A DNA stretch of 64,000 bases from Paenibacillus tuaregi (GCF_900086655.1 NZ_LT575476.1:1076243-1140242); one strand, 5' to 3'; shown: positions 1 to 8,525, counted from the first letter of the stretch. Translations and numbers: made by a program. Notes: generated by a model from the letters alone, not told the origin.

Positions 1-249
1 GTATCCGTATCGGGCGGAATAGGGTTCATCGGATTGATGTCCCCTCATATCGCCTCGCGTCTTGTTGGACGCCGCCATTCCCGCCTGCTTCCCGCCTGTG
101 GTTTGATCGGGGGATTGCTTGTCATGATCTCGGATTATATCGGGAGAACATTATTCTCCCCGGTTGAGCTGCCTGCGGGAATGGTTGTGGCCATCCTGGG
201 AGGCCCTTATTTTATCTATTTAATGTACCGGAACAGGCGGCAGGCCTGA
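1..249 (+). CDS. FecCD-family iron-siderophore ABC permease, C-terminal fragment
   Basis: The frame is open from the first base, so the gene starts outside the window. The visible 82 residues match the end of FecCD/BtuC permeases: a GFIGLMSPHIA stretch followed by RLVG and HSRLLP, then two membrane segments and a short basic tail. In this family the GL-SPH-R-LVG region is the cytoplasmic coupling loop that touches the ATPase. Role: membrane channel for ferric-siderophore import. The next gene is an esterase of the type that releases iron from siderophores, which fits an iron-uptake operon. Only the end is visible, so substrate and operon partners are unknown. Confidence 0.88.
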   Translation, partial: VSVSGGIGFIGLMSPHIASRLVGRRHSRLLPACGLIGGLLVMISDYIGRTLFSPVELPAGMVVAILGGPYFIYLMYRNRRQA

Positions 250-288
250 CTAATATAGACTTTTAGACAGGAAGGGGCAGTGGAAAAG

Positions 289-1104
289 ATGAATCTTATA
301 CAAACTCAGGCGGCGCATCCGCATGTGAGATACTTCTCCATGAAATCCGATTCAGGGGACCGGAATTATCGCATCTATGTGGCCTGTCCTTTTGCGGAAC
401 CTCCGGTAGATGGATACCCGGTTATTTATGTGCTTGACGCTAATGCCGTGATCTACACGATAGTTGAAGCCTTGTGCATCCAGGCCAGACGTCCGGAGAA
501 AACAGGCGTAAGTCAAGCTGTTATTGTGGGGATTGGATATGACACGGATGAGCCTTTCTCCCCGGCCCGCCATTATGACTTTACCATGGAGGTTCCCTTG
601 GAGGAGCTGCCAGCCCATCCCGAAGGTAGAACCTGGCCCCGGCAAGGAGGGGCTGATCGGTTCCTACGATTTATCGAGGAAGAGCTCAGACCTGTCATTG
701 AACAGGAGTTTCCGGTGAACCGTGACCGGCAGACCTTGGCTGGCCATTCGCTGGGAGGTCTGTTTGTGCTGTACACTTTATTCACAAAGCCGAATTTGTT
801 CAGGAACTACGCTGCAGGAAGCCCGTCCATTCACTGGAATGAGGGCCTTCTGGCTGATCTGGAGTGCAAGTTCGCCGGAAGCCTTCCCTCAAGGGCTGGA
901 GATATTCGTGTTTTTATTGGGGTAGGGGAACTGGAGCGAAGACACCCCAGCCGCATGAATGAGAATGCCGAGGCACTCTATGAGCGGTTGCGCATGCTCG
1001 AAGGGGCCGGATGTTATACCGAATTCCACGAATTTGAAGACGAGAATCATGGATCTGTCCTTCCTGTTTTTATGAGCAGGACTTTACGTTTTGGCATGCA
1101 GTAG
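289..1104 (+). CDS. Alpha/beta-hydrolase of the Fes/IroE-like esterase family
   Basis: A 271-residue putative esterase (PF00756-like). The nucleophile elbow GHSLGG places the catalytic Ser at about residue 154, and a late DENHGSVLP segment supplies the likely catalytic His. YPVIYVLDAN near the N-terminus is typical of IroE/Fes-type siderophore esterases, which cleave ester siderophores in the cytoplasm to free iron. It lies 39 bp after a FecCD permease on the same strand, supporting that role. Start: ATG at 289 sits 11 bases after AGGAAGGGG. An in-frame GTG at 280 is only 2 bases from that site and is less likely. The substrate is inferred from context; other carboxylesters are possible. Confidence 0.82.
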   Translation: MNLIQTQAAHPHVRYFSMKSDSGDRNYRIYVACPFAEPPVDGYPVIYVLDANAVIYTIVEALCIQARRPEKTGVSQAVIVGIGYDTDEPFSPARHYDFTMEVPLEELPAHPEGRTWPRQGGADRFLRFIEEELRPVIEQEFPVNRDRQTLAGHSLGGLFVLYTLFTKPNLFRNYAAGSPSIHWNEGLLADLECKFAGSLPSRAGDIRVFIGVGELERRHPSRMNENAEALYERLRMLEGAGCYTEFHEFEDENHGSVLPVFMSRTLRFGMQ

Positions 1105-1220
1105 ACAGGAATATAGCTCCACCATTGGAAAGAGAAATTTTAGAGGGGACTTGACCTGAAATGCGTTTCATATCTTATGCTGTTCCCTACAGACATCATT
1201 AAAGATAGGATGGGATAGGT

Positions 1221-1997
1221 ATGGAGCGAAGACTCATATTTTTTGATATTGACGGTACACTGCTGGATCATAGAAAAGAGCTGCCTGAATCTACGATTCA
1301 GGCGGTACACCAGCTGAAACAGGCTGGGCATGAGGTGGCTATCGCCACCGGACGTGCCCCGTTTGCTTTTAAGGAAATCCGGGAGCGGCTGGGTATTGAA
1401 TCCTTTGTATCGATGAACGGTCAATATGTGGTTTACCAGGGTAAGGTCATTCACAAGAATCCGATCGAGGCATCAATTGTTCAGTCGCTTACTGAGTTTG
1501 CGGCCCTTCAGGATCATCCACTCTTGTATATGGATGAGGAGGATATGAAGCTGAATGTGGTGGAGCATGAGCGGATAATTGCAAGTTATGTGCCGCACAA
1601 AATGGATATCCCAACCTATGACCCAAAGTATTACTTGGGTAGGGACATATATCAGTGCATTCTCTTCTGTACTGAGGAAGAGGAGGCGCGTTATTTGGAG
1701 GGCTTTACCCAGTCCCTCAAATTTGTAAGATGGGGTGAGGTGGCGGCTGATGTGCTGCCGACAGGCGGCTCCAAAGCGGCGGGAATCGCGAAGTTTGTGG
1801 AACATACCGGTTTTGAGCGGGAAGAAGTCATTGCATTTGGAGATCATCTGAACGATCTTGAGATGCTTGCGTATGTCGGACACGGGGTCGCCATGGGCAA
1901 TGCCTTGGATGCCGTGAAGCGCATTGCGAGATATACAACCAAGGATGTGGGCGATGACGGGGTTGCCTATGGACTTCTGCAGTTAGGGCTTATCTAG
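1221..1997 (+). CDS. Cof-type HAD-IIB family hydrolase
   Basis: A 258-residue HAD phosphatase. Motif I is FFDIDGTLLDH near residue 8 (Asp nucleophile and acid/base Asp), motif II is the IATGRAP segment, motif III is the Lys in TGGSKAAGI, and motif IV is FGDHLNDLEML. The cap between motifs II and III is the alpha/beta C2B type of the Cof subfamily. These cytosolic enzymes dephosphorylate sugar phosphates, flavin or pyridoxal phosphates, and the sequence does not say which. Start ATG follows AGGATGGG. The gene stands alone, followed by a long-loop hairpin. Confidence 0.88.
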   Translation: MERRLIFFDIDGTLLDHRKELPESTIQAVHQLKQAGHEVAIATGRAPFAFKEIRERLGIESFVSMNGQYVVYQGKVIHKNPIEASIVQSLTEFAALQDHPLLYMDEEDMKLNVVEHERIIASYVPHKMDIPTYDPKYYLGRDIYQCILFCTEEEEARYLEGFTQSLKFVRWGEVAADVLPTGGSKAAGIAKFVEHTGFEREEVIAFGDHLNDLEMLAYVGHGVAMGNALDAVKRIARYTTKDVGDDGVAYGLLQLGLI

Positions 1998-2065
1998 AAT
2001 CCGGCTAGCCTCATTTCTATAGCTTCATCTGATTTCTAAGAGGTAGCTTATTCTGGTTACTAACT

Positions 2066-2137
2066 CAAAAACACCTCCAAGGTTATCTCCATATCTTACG
2101 AAATGGCTGCATTCACTTGAAGGTGTTTTTGTTTGTT
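2066..2137 (+). terminator. Long-loop intrinsic terminator after the HAD gene
   Basis: Arms 2066-2081 and 2116-2131 pair over about 16 bp (CAAAAACACCT with AGGTGTTTTTG) with one mismatch, and T-rich sequence follows. The 34-base loop is unusually long. The A/T-rich ends could make it act for the minus-strand genes as well. Confidence 0.55.
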
Positions 2138-2178
2138 TTATGTTATGAGATTAGTCCCACGAGCTGAACTTTTTAGTA

Positions 2179-2622
2179 TTAACGGATGGCCCCTATCGTG
2201 TTGATTAATTGATTAGTTAAATCTACATTGCTAGGATCTTTGGAAAGCTCTTTTATTTGACCCTTCAACTTGTTTAACTGGTCCTCGGTTATTTTATAAG
2301 TTGAATTTTCAATATTAATTAGAGCCGATTCAAGCAGATTTGCTACCGACGAGATCCCTGCCTGTGAATTATTAAAACTACTTAAGGGGGCTAAGGCCCT
2401 CATATGTGATGCAGCTTGCAGTATTACATTTAGGTTTGATGGTAAGGTGGTGATATCTACTTTTGATAATTTATGGTCTAATTCACTGACACTTGAACTC
2501 AAGCTATCATCAATTTTTAATTGCAAATTCCTTGCCTTCTGCTGATATTGAAAAGTCATAATTAAAAAAAACGCAGCAATAATAATCAAACCCAAAATAA
2601 CGAATTTATAGCTCTTAGCCAT
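2179..2622 (-). CDS. Hypothetical single-pass membrane protein
   Basis: A 147-residue protein of no family I recognise. An N-terminal membrane anchor (about residues 6-27, FVILGLIIIAAFFLIM) is followed by a soluble, probably helical region rich in Ser, Leu, Ile and Asn, presumably outside the cell. Start ATG at 2622 is preceded by GAGGTGG at good spacing; the upstream in-frame GTG lies within the RBS region itself and is rejected. It follows the secreted protein gene on the same strand by 46 bp, so the two are probably one operon. Base composition is clearly more AT-rich than the flanking HAD and LacI genes, suggesting acquisition. Confidence 0.62.
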   Translation of the reverse strand: MAKSYKFVILGLIIIAAFFLIMTFQYQQKARNLQLKIDDSLSSSVSELDHKLSKVDITTLPSNLNVILQAASHMRALAPLSSFNNSQAGISSVANLLESALINIENSTYKITEDQLNKLKGQIKELSKDPSNVDLTNQLINTIGAIR

Positions 2623-2668
2623 AGATAACCACCTCACGTATTAAGCCAAAGCTCAAATGTCACTTGGT

Positions 2669-3592
2669 TTATTGAGCTTTATAGGTTAATTGACAAAACG
2701 AATTTACGTCAGCAAATTTGTCAGCATAAGTAAGTCCCAAACTCCCCCCTAGAGGAAGACTAACACTTGGACTAATAGTTGCCTGTGTTTCTTGGTGACG
2801 ATAGTATCCTTTAGTATCATAAACAGATCCGACCTTCCAGGTACTACCTTCTCTTGGAAGAACCGTAACACTTATATAAGCACGCTCATTTTGTGTTTGG
2901 CGCGGAGAATTAAATAGATCGAATTTAGCGGCAACTCCTCCAACATCATACACTATATCAGCTGAATTGTCTGTAAAAGTATCCCATTTGGAATATGTTC
3001 CATCCCATAATTCAGCTTTATGTGAAAAACTAGCTGTCCCTTTTTTTATGGCCACCCCTTGGTTTACTCCTAATGCTAAGATATCTAACTTTTTATTGCT
3101 GGCATCCTTAAGCCAAGTAGCATAATTAGAAATTGTTCCATTATTAGCGTAATAGGTCATATTTGTTTCTAATCGCAACCAGTCAGTGACCTTTACATCA
3201 GAATCAGAATTTGATAATGGGCTAATGGCTCCTTCATTTCTTTTTGCTTGTTCGACTTCTGCTAAAGCCTGCTCTTTTGTGAGTTTCGTAATAATCGGCT
3301 TACTTTCTACGTCCGCTGTTTTAAGACCTTTGTTATTATTTGACTTTGTCGGTTCATACTCTATTCTAAAATATTCCTCCTTGTTCTCACTTACGATTGG
3401 TTGTTGGGAAGAAAATTTCTTTAAATCCTTATCAGTCAAATCCTGAGCAAATTCTTTAGATATTCCATACTTGTTAATTACATATTGTTCTTGTTCCTCT
3501 CTAGTTGTTAATTGAGAACCTTCATTTGCTGACGACAATCCTGGAAATACCAAACAGAATAGTAATGAAAAAACTATCGCCTTCTTCAACAT
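2669..3592 (-). CDS. Hypothetical secreted protein with signal peptide
   Basis: A 307-residue protein with a clear Sec signal peptide (MLKKAIVFSLLF ... GLSSA, cleavage near residues 22-23). The mature N-terminal third is charged and helical (EEQEQYVINKYG). The C-terminal two thirds look beta-rich with Tyr/Trp/Thr and end in a Cys-containing NSFCQLTYKAQ tail. I recognise no family. Start ATG has AAGGAGG in front. A sigma-B-like promoter (3636-3660) lies upstream, and a membrane-anchored partner gene follows. AT-rich composition sets the pair apart from its neighbours. An extracytoplasmic stress-related or competition factor is possible, but nothing in the sequence proves it. Confidence 0.68.
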   Translation of the reverse strand: MLKKAIVFSLLFCLVFPGLSSANEGSQLTTREEQEQYVINKYGISKEFAQDLTDKDLKKFSSQQPIVSENKEEYFRIEYEPTKSNNNKGLKTADVESKPIITKLTKEQALAEVEQAKRNEGAISPLSNSDSDVKVTDWLRLETNMTYYANNGTISNYATWLKDASNKKLDILALGVNQGVAIKKGTASFSHKAELWDGTYSKWDTFTDNSADIVYDVGGVAAKFDLFNSPRQTQNERAYISVTVLPREGSTWKVGSVYDTKGYYRHQETQATISPSVSLPLGGSLGLTYADKFADVNSFCQLTYKAQ

Positions 3593-3635
3593 CTATTCCT
3601 CCTTAGTAATAAATATTATCATGAATATGGTATAT

Positions 3636-3660
3636 TTACCCAAATAAGTATTATTGAAAC
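3636..3660 (-). promoter_or_regulatory. Sigma-B-like promoter of the secreted-protein gene
   Basis: Read on the minus strand: GTTTCA (3660-3655), a 13-base spacer, then GGGTAA (3641-3636). This is close to the sigma-B consensus GTTTAA-N12-14-GGGTAT and has the same spacing as the two candidates at 11.2 and 11.6 kb. Confidence 0.5.
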
Positions 3661-3923
3661 AAATATTTACTATTTTTCTCTTTTAAATTTTACTCACACT
3701 CCTTTTTTGGGGACCACCCCTTTTATAAGACAGGACAAAAACACTATTGAGTCTAATAGCCAGTTGTCGGAATCCGGCGACCAGTTAATAATTTTGTTTC
3801 AATCGAATCGAGATAGTAGGTAGTGTAGTCTCGAACGGCCTGTTCAACGATGGCTGATACGGTTACTTCTTCTCGAATCGACTGCATCCAGGCGACAAGA
3901 ACTCGAGGCTCTAAGTCCTTTCC

Positions 3924-3946
3924 GCCGCACTCGCGGCTTGTTTTTT
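3924..3946 (+). terminator. Hairpin with T-run upstream of the LacI gene
   Basis: GCCGC (3924-3928), loop ACTC, GCGGC (3933-3937), followed by TTGTTTTTT. No plus-strand gene precedes it, so it may be a scar of a lost gene. Confidence 0.45.
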
Positions 3947-3954
3947 GTTTGTTG

Positions 3955-3983
3955 TTGACTTCTAGCGGGGGCTTGTCTACAAT
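3955..3983 (+). promoter_or_regulatory. Sigma-A promoter of the LacI-family regulator
   Basis: TTGACT (3955-3960), 17-base spacer, TACAAT (3978-3983): five of six matches in each hexamer with ideal spacing. The start codon is 46 bases downstream. Confidence 0.65.
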
Positions 3984-4029
3984 GTGCACAGGATTGCTGG
4001 AAATATAATCAATTTGGGAGCTGAACTTC

Positions 4030-5064
4030 TTGATCACCATTTATGACATTGCCCGTGTTACAGGATATTCACCGACTACGGTATCGAAGGTGTTCAATGG
4101 CTATACCGACGTAAGCCAGAAGACACGCCGGATCATTCTGGATACCGCTGCCGAGCTTGGATACGTGCCTAATGCCAATGCACGGAGCTTAACCATGAAG
4201 CGCTCCTGGACGATAGGCATGCTGTTTGTCGAACCGACGGGCACGGGTATCCGCCACCCCTACTTTGCCGGTGTTATTGAAGGATTTAAGAAGGTTGCGA
4301 CCTCTCTAGGGTATGATCTTATATTCATATCCAAAGACATTGGCGGGAGACCAAGCGGTTATTTGGAGCACTGCAAGATCAGGGGAGTTGACGGGGTCGT
4401 TGTTATTTTGCCGGATCATTCTGATCCCTACTTCCATGAATTAATGGACAGCAGCTTTCCCATGATCATGCTGGACTATGATACAGACCGGGCCAGTACG
4501 GTCAGTTCGGATAATACCGAGGGCAGTATAACAGCTGTAGAATATCTTTACTCGCTCGGACACCGGAGGATCGCCCATATCTCGGGAGGCATGAGCACCT
4601 TCGCTGGAGCCAGACGTAATTTAGGCTACAAGCAGGCGCTGGCTAAATTGGGCCTTACCTTAGATCCCGCTTATATTGTAGAGGGAATTGAGGGGGATTA
4701 CACGGTGGACAGCGGCTATTATGCCATGCGCAAGCTGTTTGAGCTTAAGGATTGGCCAACTGGCATATTTGCAGCAGGGGATAATCTTGCCGTTGGCGCC
4801 ATGCAGGCAATTAAGGAGAAGGGGCTTAGTGTTCCAGAGGACTTCTCGCTCATAGGGTTTGATGATATTGAAATGGCGAAGTACCTTACACCGGCTCTGA
4901 CGACGATCAGGCAGGATACATATCTGTTGGGAAAAACCGCTGCCGAGATGCTTATCAGTTCCATAGTGAACGCAGATGCGAAGGGTGGCGCACAAGACGT
5001 CATTCTACCCACCGAGCTAGTGATCCGTGAATCTTGCCGCCGGTTAACTGAAGATGAAGATTAG
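4030..5064 (+). CDS. LacI-family transcriptional regulator
   Basis: A 344-residue repressor. Residues 1-60 are the LacI helix-turn-helix and hinge (TIYDIARVTGYSPTTVSKVFNGY, then RSLTMKRS). The rest is a periplasmic-binding-protein-like effector domain including LGHRRIAHISGG, GFDDIEMAKYLTPALTTI and a C-terminal RESC motif. Such proteins bind a palindromic operator and release it on sugar or sugar-phosphate binding. The start is TTG, 9 bases after GGGAG. No sugar operon is adjacent: upstream is gene-free and downstream is a terminator, so its target lies elsewhere or was lost. Confidence 0.9.
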   Translation: MITIYDIARVTGYSPTTVSKVFNGYTDVSQKTRRIILDTAAELGYVPNANARSLTMKRSWTIGMLFVEPTGTGIRHPYFAGVIEGFKKVATSLGYDLIFISKDIGGRPSGYLEHCKIRGVDGVVVILPDHSDPYFHELMDSSFPMIMLDYDTDRASTVSSDNTEGSITAVEYLYSLGHRRIAHISGGMSTFAGARRNLGYKQALAKLGLTLDPAYIVEGIEGDYTVDSGYYAMRKLFELKDWPTGIFAAGDNLAVGAMQAIKEKGLSVPEDFSLIGFDDIEMAKYLTPALTTIRQDTYLLGKTAAEMLISSIVNADAKGGAQDVILPTELVIRESCRRLTEDED

Positions 5065-5091
5065 GAGATCTCATTTTGAGGTCTCCTTTAC
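5064..5091 (+). terminator. Terminator after the LacI-family gene
   Basis: GGAGATCTC (5064-5072), loop ATTTT, GAGGTCTCC (5078-5086), then TTTA. It overlaps the last base of the stop codon. Confidence 0.75.
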
Positions 5092-5216
5092 TATGTTTGC
5101 ACTTGAATTAGAACTTTTTACCTATTAAATTATGCTAATCTATTTACCAAAATGGAAATATTTGATAGTGTTAAGATAGCCGGCAAGCAAACATCTACGA
5201 TATGAGCAGCTAAGAT

Positions 5217-5240
5217 AAGCACCGTTGAAGGTGCTTTTCT
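5217..5240 (+). terminator. Short hairpin with T-run in the kinase leader
   Basis: AAGCACC (5217-5223) pairs with GGTGCTT (5230-5236), followed by TTTCTT. It lies about 85 bases upstream of the kinase start, so it could act as an attenuator. No known riboswitch core was recognised in front of it. Confidence 0.45.
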
Positions 5241-5322
5241 TATGGTCAGCAAACTTCTGCAGGCTTGAGGTTGTTGAAGTAATAGGAATGCGGTTCTTTC
5301 ATTAAATCGTAGAGGTGCAAAA

Positions 5323-7221
5323 ATGAAGGGTGTTCTCAAAGGAATTATCATTGTAATGGTTTTACTTGGCCTTGGCTTTGCTCTGTATTCCACAGGCCTG
5401 CTTAATAACAACAAGCTGGATGCCTATAACGTGACCAAATGGAACGTTGGATGGGTGAAGGACCTGAACATGCCTGCACAAAATGAGGAGATTAAGACAA
5501 TTAACGGCTGGCACCCGGCAGATATCGACAATCCTATGCCGGGGGAGCCTGATAACACGGCTCAGGCATGGATTAGGTTCCAGCTCCCCCCGTTGGGTGA
5601 GGGTACACAAGCTGTTCTCCTGGACAAGGTCTATGCCCGAAGTATTGTTATTTATATCGGGAACACTAAAATTTATCAATCATCGACCAAGAAAGATTAT
5701 CCGACCAAGAAAATCATAGCCCCTTTTCAAGTAAAGGATCAGAATAAGACTATTTATATTGGGTTAACACCACAGAATTCCCGGTCTGGGCTTATGAAAG
5801 ATGCGATTAAGGTAGGGGATTATGAACAATTAGAGAAGTATTATGTGAAAAGGGACATCTTGGATTTTATTCTTGGTGGAACACTTTTACTTATTGCGTT
5901 AGTAATGCTGATTTGTTTGCTTTTTTTGAATTATGAGTTTTTAACGAGTTGGATAGCTTTGTCTGTAGTGATCTTATCAAGCGGTTTATTGGTCATTACT
6001 TATTCAACATTCTTGTACACTTTTTATGAAGTGAATATTAGAGGAACTCAGTGGATCTTTGATGGTGCATTATTTGCTTTGCTATTCTCGATAAGCGTGT
6101 TTTTTGAGAAAACGATTGGAAAAGGATACTATTCCATCATCCCAATTACAAGAAGAATTTATGCCGTTTATGGACTCATATGTTTCTGCATGATCATCTT
6201 CAATGTAGCTAACAACTATGAATACGATAATTTATATCGTACTTTAACCACCACAGTTACTGGTTATATTATGATTGTCCAGTCTGTTATTATGGTAACT
6301 ACTGCATTGGTTGAGGCTCTCAAAGGGAAGATGGAGGCTATCGTTTTCTCAACTGGATTTATTTTGCTAGCATTTACAAGTCTTATCGAATTGATAATTT
6401 ATTTTGCTGAAAATCAGAAATATGTACTTGTATTATGGAAATTTGGTTTAATTTGCTTTGTTATTTCTCTAATCGTTATTTTGGGTAGAAAGTTCGTCAA
6501 GAATCATGAGCAGCTTGTGGAATATTCAGGACGACTAGAATTGTTCAATAATGAACTTCAACAATCCGAGAAAATGGAAATTATCAGTGAGCTGGCTGCT
6601 TCGGTGGCCCACGAAGTGCGAAATCCGCTGCAGGTAACGCGGGGATTTATCCAACTCATGGCCGAGAAGCATCAAAGCCAGGACAAGGTCTATCTAAGTA
6701 TGGCACTTGAGGAGCTTGACCGGGCATCTGGAATTATTACGGATTTCCTGACCTTTGCCAAGCCGGAGGCGGGAAAAGCGACAGTCCTCAATGTATTGAA
6801 TGAGTTTATACATATCGAGGGAATTCTTGTGCCTATGGCTAATCTGCAAGGCGGGCGTATATCCATGAACATTCCGCCTTTGCTTCAGGTTAGAGGGAAT
6901 TCCTCTAAATTCAAACAGGCCTTCATTAATATAATAAAAAACAGCATTGAAGCGCTGCACGGACATGGAGAGATACACATTTGGGCTTATGAGAAGGGGA
7001 ATTATGTTTATATCCACGTAAAGGATGATGGAGAGGGAATGACTCCGTCAGAACTTGCACGTCTCGGTGAGCCGTATTTCTCGAATAAGAGTAAGGGAAC
7101 AGGCCTTGGGTTAATGGTTACCTATAGCATAATTGAGGTTATGAGCGGAGTATTAACGTTTAAAAGTGAAAAAGGGGTTGGAACAGAAGCTGTTATCCGG
7201 CTTCCAAGCGTTAAGGAATAA
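5323..7221 (+). CDS. Multi-TM (7TMR-DISM-like) sensor histidine kinase
   Basis: A 632-residue membrane kinase. A signal-anchor helix at about 5-25 is followed by an extracellular beta-rich domain (about 26-180) and seven membrane helices (about 183-390), the 7TMR-DISM layout. A linker leads to the HisKA box AHEVRNPLQ (phospho-acceptor His430), the N-box IIKNSIEAL (about 537-545), the G1 box DDGEGM and the G2 box GTGLGL. The H-box is of the type found in Bacillus sporulation kinases, not the HisKA_3 type of ComP. No response regulator is adjacent, so it is an orphan, perhaps feeding the Spo0 phosphorelay (inference). It converges on the RiPP-like precursor gene with only 41 bp between them. 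Ligand unknown. Confidence 0.88.
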   Translation: MKGVLKGIIIVMVLLGLGFALYSTGLLNNNKLDAYNVTKWNVGWVKDLNMPAQNEEIKTINGWHPADIDNPMPGEPDNTAQAWIRFQLPPLGEGTQAVLLDKVYARSIVIYIGNTKIYQSSTKKDYPTKKIIAPFQVKDQNKTIYIGLTPQNSRSGLMKDAIKVGDYEQLEKYYVKRDILDFILGGTLLLIALVMLICLLFLNYEFLTSWIALSVVILSSGLLVITYSTFLYTFYEVNIRGTQWIFDGALFALLFSISVFFEKTIGKGYYSIIPITRRIYAVYGLICFCMIIFNVANNYEYDNLYRTLTTTVTGYIMIVQSVIMVTTALVEALKGKMEAIVFSTGFILLAFTSLIELIIYFAENQKYVLVLWKFGLICFVISLIVILGRKFVKNHEQLVEYSGRLELFNNELQQSEKMEIISELAASVAHEVRNPLQVTRGFIQLMAEKHQSQDKVYLSMALEELDRASGIITDFLTFAKPEAGKATVLNVLNEFIHIEGILVPMANLQGGRISMNIPPLLQVRGNSSKFKQAFINIIKNSIEALHGHGEIHIWAYEKGNYVYIHVKDDGEGMTPSELARLGEPYFSNKSKGTGLGLMVTYSIIEVMSGVLTFKSEKGVGTEAVIRLPSVKE

Positions 7222-7262
7222 AGTTGGAAACCGGATAACTGTTAACAATCATTGTTCAAGGA

Positions 7263-7514
7263 TTATATTGGATCAGGTCCCCAGATACCTCTTGCGCGAA
7301 CTTTACTATCAACCTCTTTGGGGCTTGGGGGCAACACTAGATAGAATTCGTCTGATTTCTCTTCAAGAGTAGTTATGCGAATATGCTCTGGGAGGATTAC
7401 ACCTAATGCTTCCTGGATAGCTTTCTTGGGATTGGCTAGCAGCTCTTCCTTAAAACTGGGGTCCTGCCAAGCTCTGTGAATCAATTGATTAGTAAGAATA
7501 GCATCATTAGACAT
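7263..7514 (-). CDS. NHLP-leader RiPP precursor peptide
   Basis: An 83-residue peptide with the nitrile-hydratase-like leader signature: MSNDAILTNQLI, then AWQDPSFKEELLANPKKA, then LGVILPEHIRI and the closing FYLVLPP (residues 57-63). In this family the LPP marks the end of the leader; the remaining 20 residues (64-83) would be the core, ending GIWGPDPI. The core has no Cys or Thr and a single Trp (78), so lanthionine or thiazole formation is unlikely, while Trp modification is possible. Start ATG at 7514 follows AAAGGATGG; a longer frame to 7550 has no better RBS. It is 75 bp downstream of an isoprenoid-synthase-fold gene on the same strand. No dedicated protease or exporter is adjacent. Confidence 0.85.
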   Translation of the reverse strand: MSNDAILTNQLIHRAWQDPSFKEELLANPKKAIQEALGVILPEHIRITTLEEKSDEFYLVLPPSPKEVDSKVRARGIWGPDPI

Positions 7515-7589
7515 TGTAACCATCCTTTCAAAATAGGTATTTTGATCCAAACTAAATATAGCATAAAGGTTCTGGGTAATCTAGGAATC

Positions 7590-8525
7590 TTATACATTTT
7601 TCGTTAACCAGTAGTTTAATCCCCCCTTGATTAGTAAATTTCGATTGTTTTTGATCTCCATCGCTATACTTTGCAGTTCATTTACCATATGAATACTGAA
7701 ATCTCTTAAGTGAGGGGAGTGCTCGGAGATGGATTGAACATGGATGTGATTGAGGTTTGCGAACTCCCCGTATCGTAGGAGACAGTCTCCGATAAATATC
7801 GCTTGGTCCATTTCCTCCTCAGATAGGGACTGACCGTTTGGGACTTCAAGTTCAGCTCTTACAAAAGCAATCAGACTATTATAGTTATTGTTCTCCAAGT
7901 CCTGCTTCCAGTCCTTAATGTCATCAAGCATCTGCAGCGTGATTAACGTATAATCCACCGCCTTGTCCAATGCCGCAATAAGGCCAGGTTGATTGGACAG
8001 GAGCATAGCACTAGCGACAGACAGCTTGACCGGGGCAGCCTTATGGGCCATGCCCAGCGGATTATCCTGCAGGTAGTTTTCTTCCTGCTCGCGAGATACC
8101 GCAGCGGCCCATTGCTGGAGATAGCTGCGGTAATAATCCCAGAACGGGGAAGCCTCCGGAAAATAAGAATAATAGATGGAAGTAAACTCTAGTTGAAAAA
8201 GACTCGCAAGTGGAAGCGATTCGACTGGTGAGGATTTGGGGTTGTCCATGACATCATCGATAAGCTGATAGTATAGCAGTCCGAAAATATTGGCTAAAGC
8301 AAATCTTCGGCTATCAATGATGCTGAGCTTCGAGCACTCCCGAAGCCAGAGTGGAAGCAGGTAGCTTATGTAGTTCTTACTTCGTCCCTCTTTAAGTACA
8401 TGGAACTTGTCCAGAAAATCCAACCCTGCTGACCTGAACGGAACAGGAAAATGCGATACGATATCCTCTGCTTCATTGAAAACAACCTGCATATCTTCCC
8501 TATAGGCGGTAAGCCATTCCTCCAT
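7590..8525 (-). CDS. Class 1 isoprenoid-synthase-fold enzyme (ComQ-like in fold)
   Basis: A 311-residue, all-helical protein with both aspartate-rich motifs of trans-prenyl transferases/class I terpene enzymes: LIDDVMDN (Asp90, 91, 94) and MLDDIKDWKQD (Asp201, 202, 205). These bind the Mg-diphosphate substrate. Lysines in HKAAPVKLS (about 162 and 167) sit where family members contact the diphosphate. The protein is clearly divergent from housekeeping polyprenyl synthases. ComQ, which prenylates the Trp of the ComX pheromone, has this fold and size. Because the next gene encodes a Trp-containing RiPP precursor, peptide prenylation is a reasonable but unproven role. Start ATG follows AAGGGGG. 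A palindrome at 8571-8586 lies in the leader. Confidence 0.75.
   Translation of the reverse strand: MEEWLTAYREDMQVVFNEAEDIVSHFPVPFRSAGLDFLDKFHVLKEGRSKNYISYLLPLWLRECSKLSIIDSRRFALANIFGLLYYQLIDDVMDNPKSSPVESLPLASLFQLEFTSIYYSYFPEASPFWDYYRSYLQQWAAAVSREQEENYLQDNPLGMAHKAAPVKLSVASAMLLSNQPGLIAALDKAVDYTLITLQMLDDIKDWKQDLENNNYNSLIAFVRAELEVPNGQSLSEEEMDQAIFIGDCLLRYGEFANLNHIHVQSISEHSPHLRDFSIHMVNELQSIAMEIKNNRNLLIKGGLNYWLTKNV

Larger units (their letters stand above)
3593..4029. other. Gene-free stretch before the LacI gene
   Basis: It holds the sigma-B-like promoter for the leftward pair, a plus-strand hairpin with T-run (3924-3946), and the LacI-gene promoter. A 95-codon minus-strand frame (3753-4040) has no recognisable protein and runs through both the hairpin and the promoter, so it is taken as chance. 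Confidence 0.5.

Noticed and set aside
3753-4040. 95-codon minus-strand ORF before the LacI gene
   Set aside because: No family, overlaps the LacI promoter, a hairpin and its start codon; probably chance, though weakly possible.
5190-5240. c-di-GMP riboswitch before the kinase
   Set aside because: The hairpin is there, but none of the conserved GEMM core bases were found.
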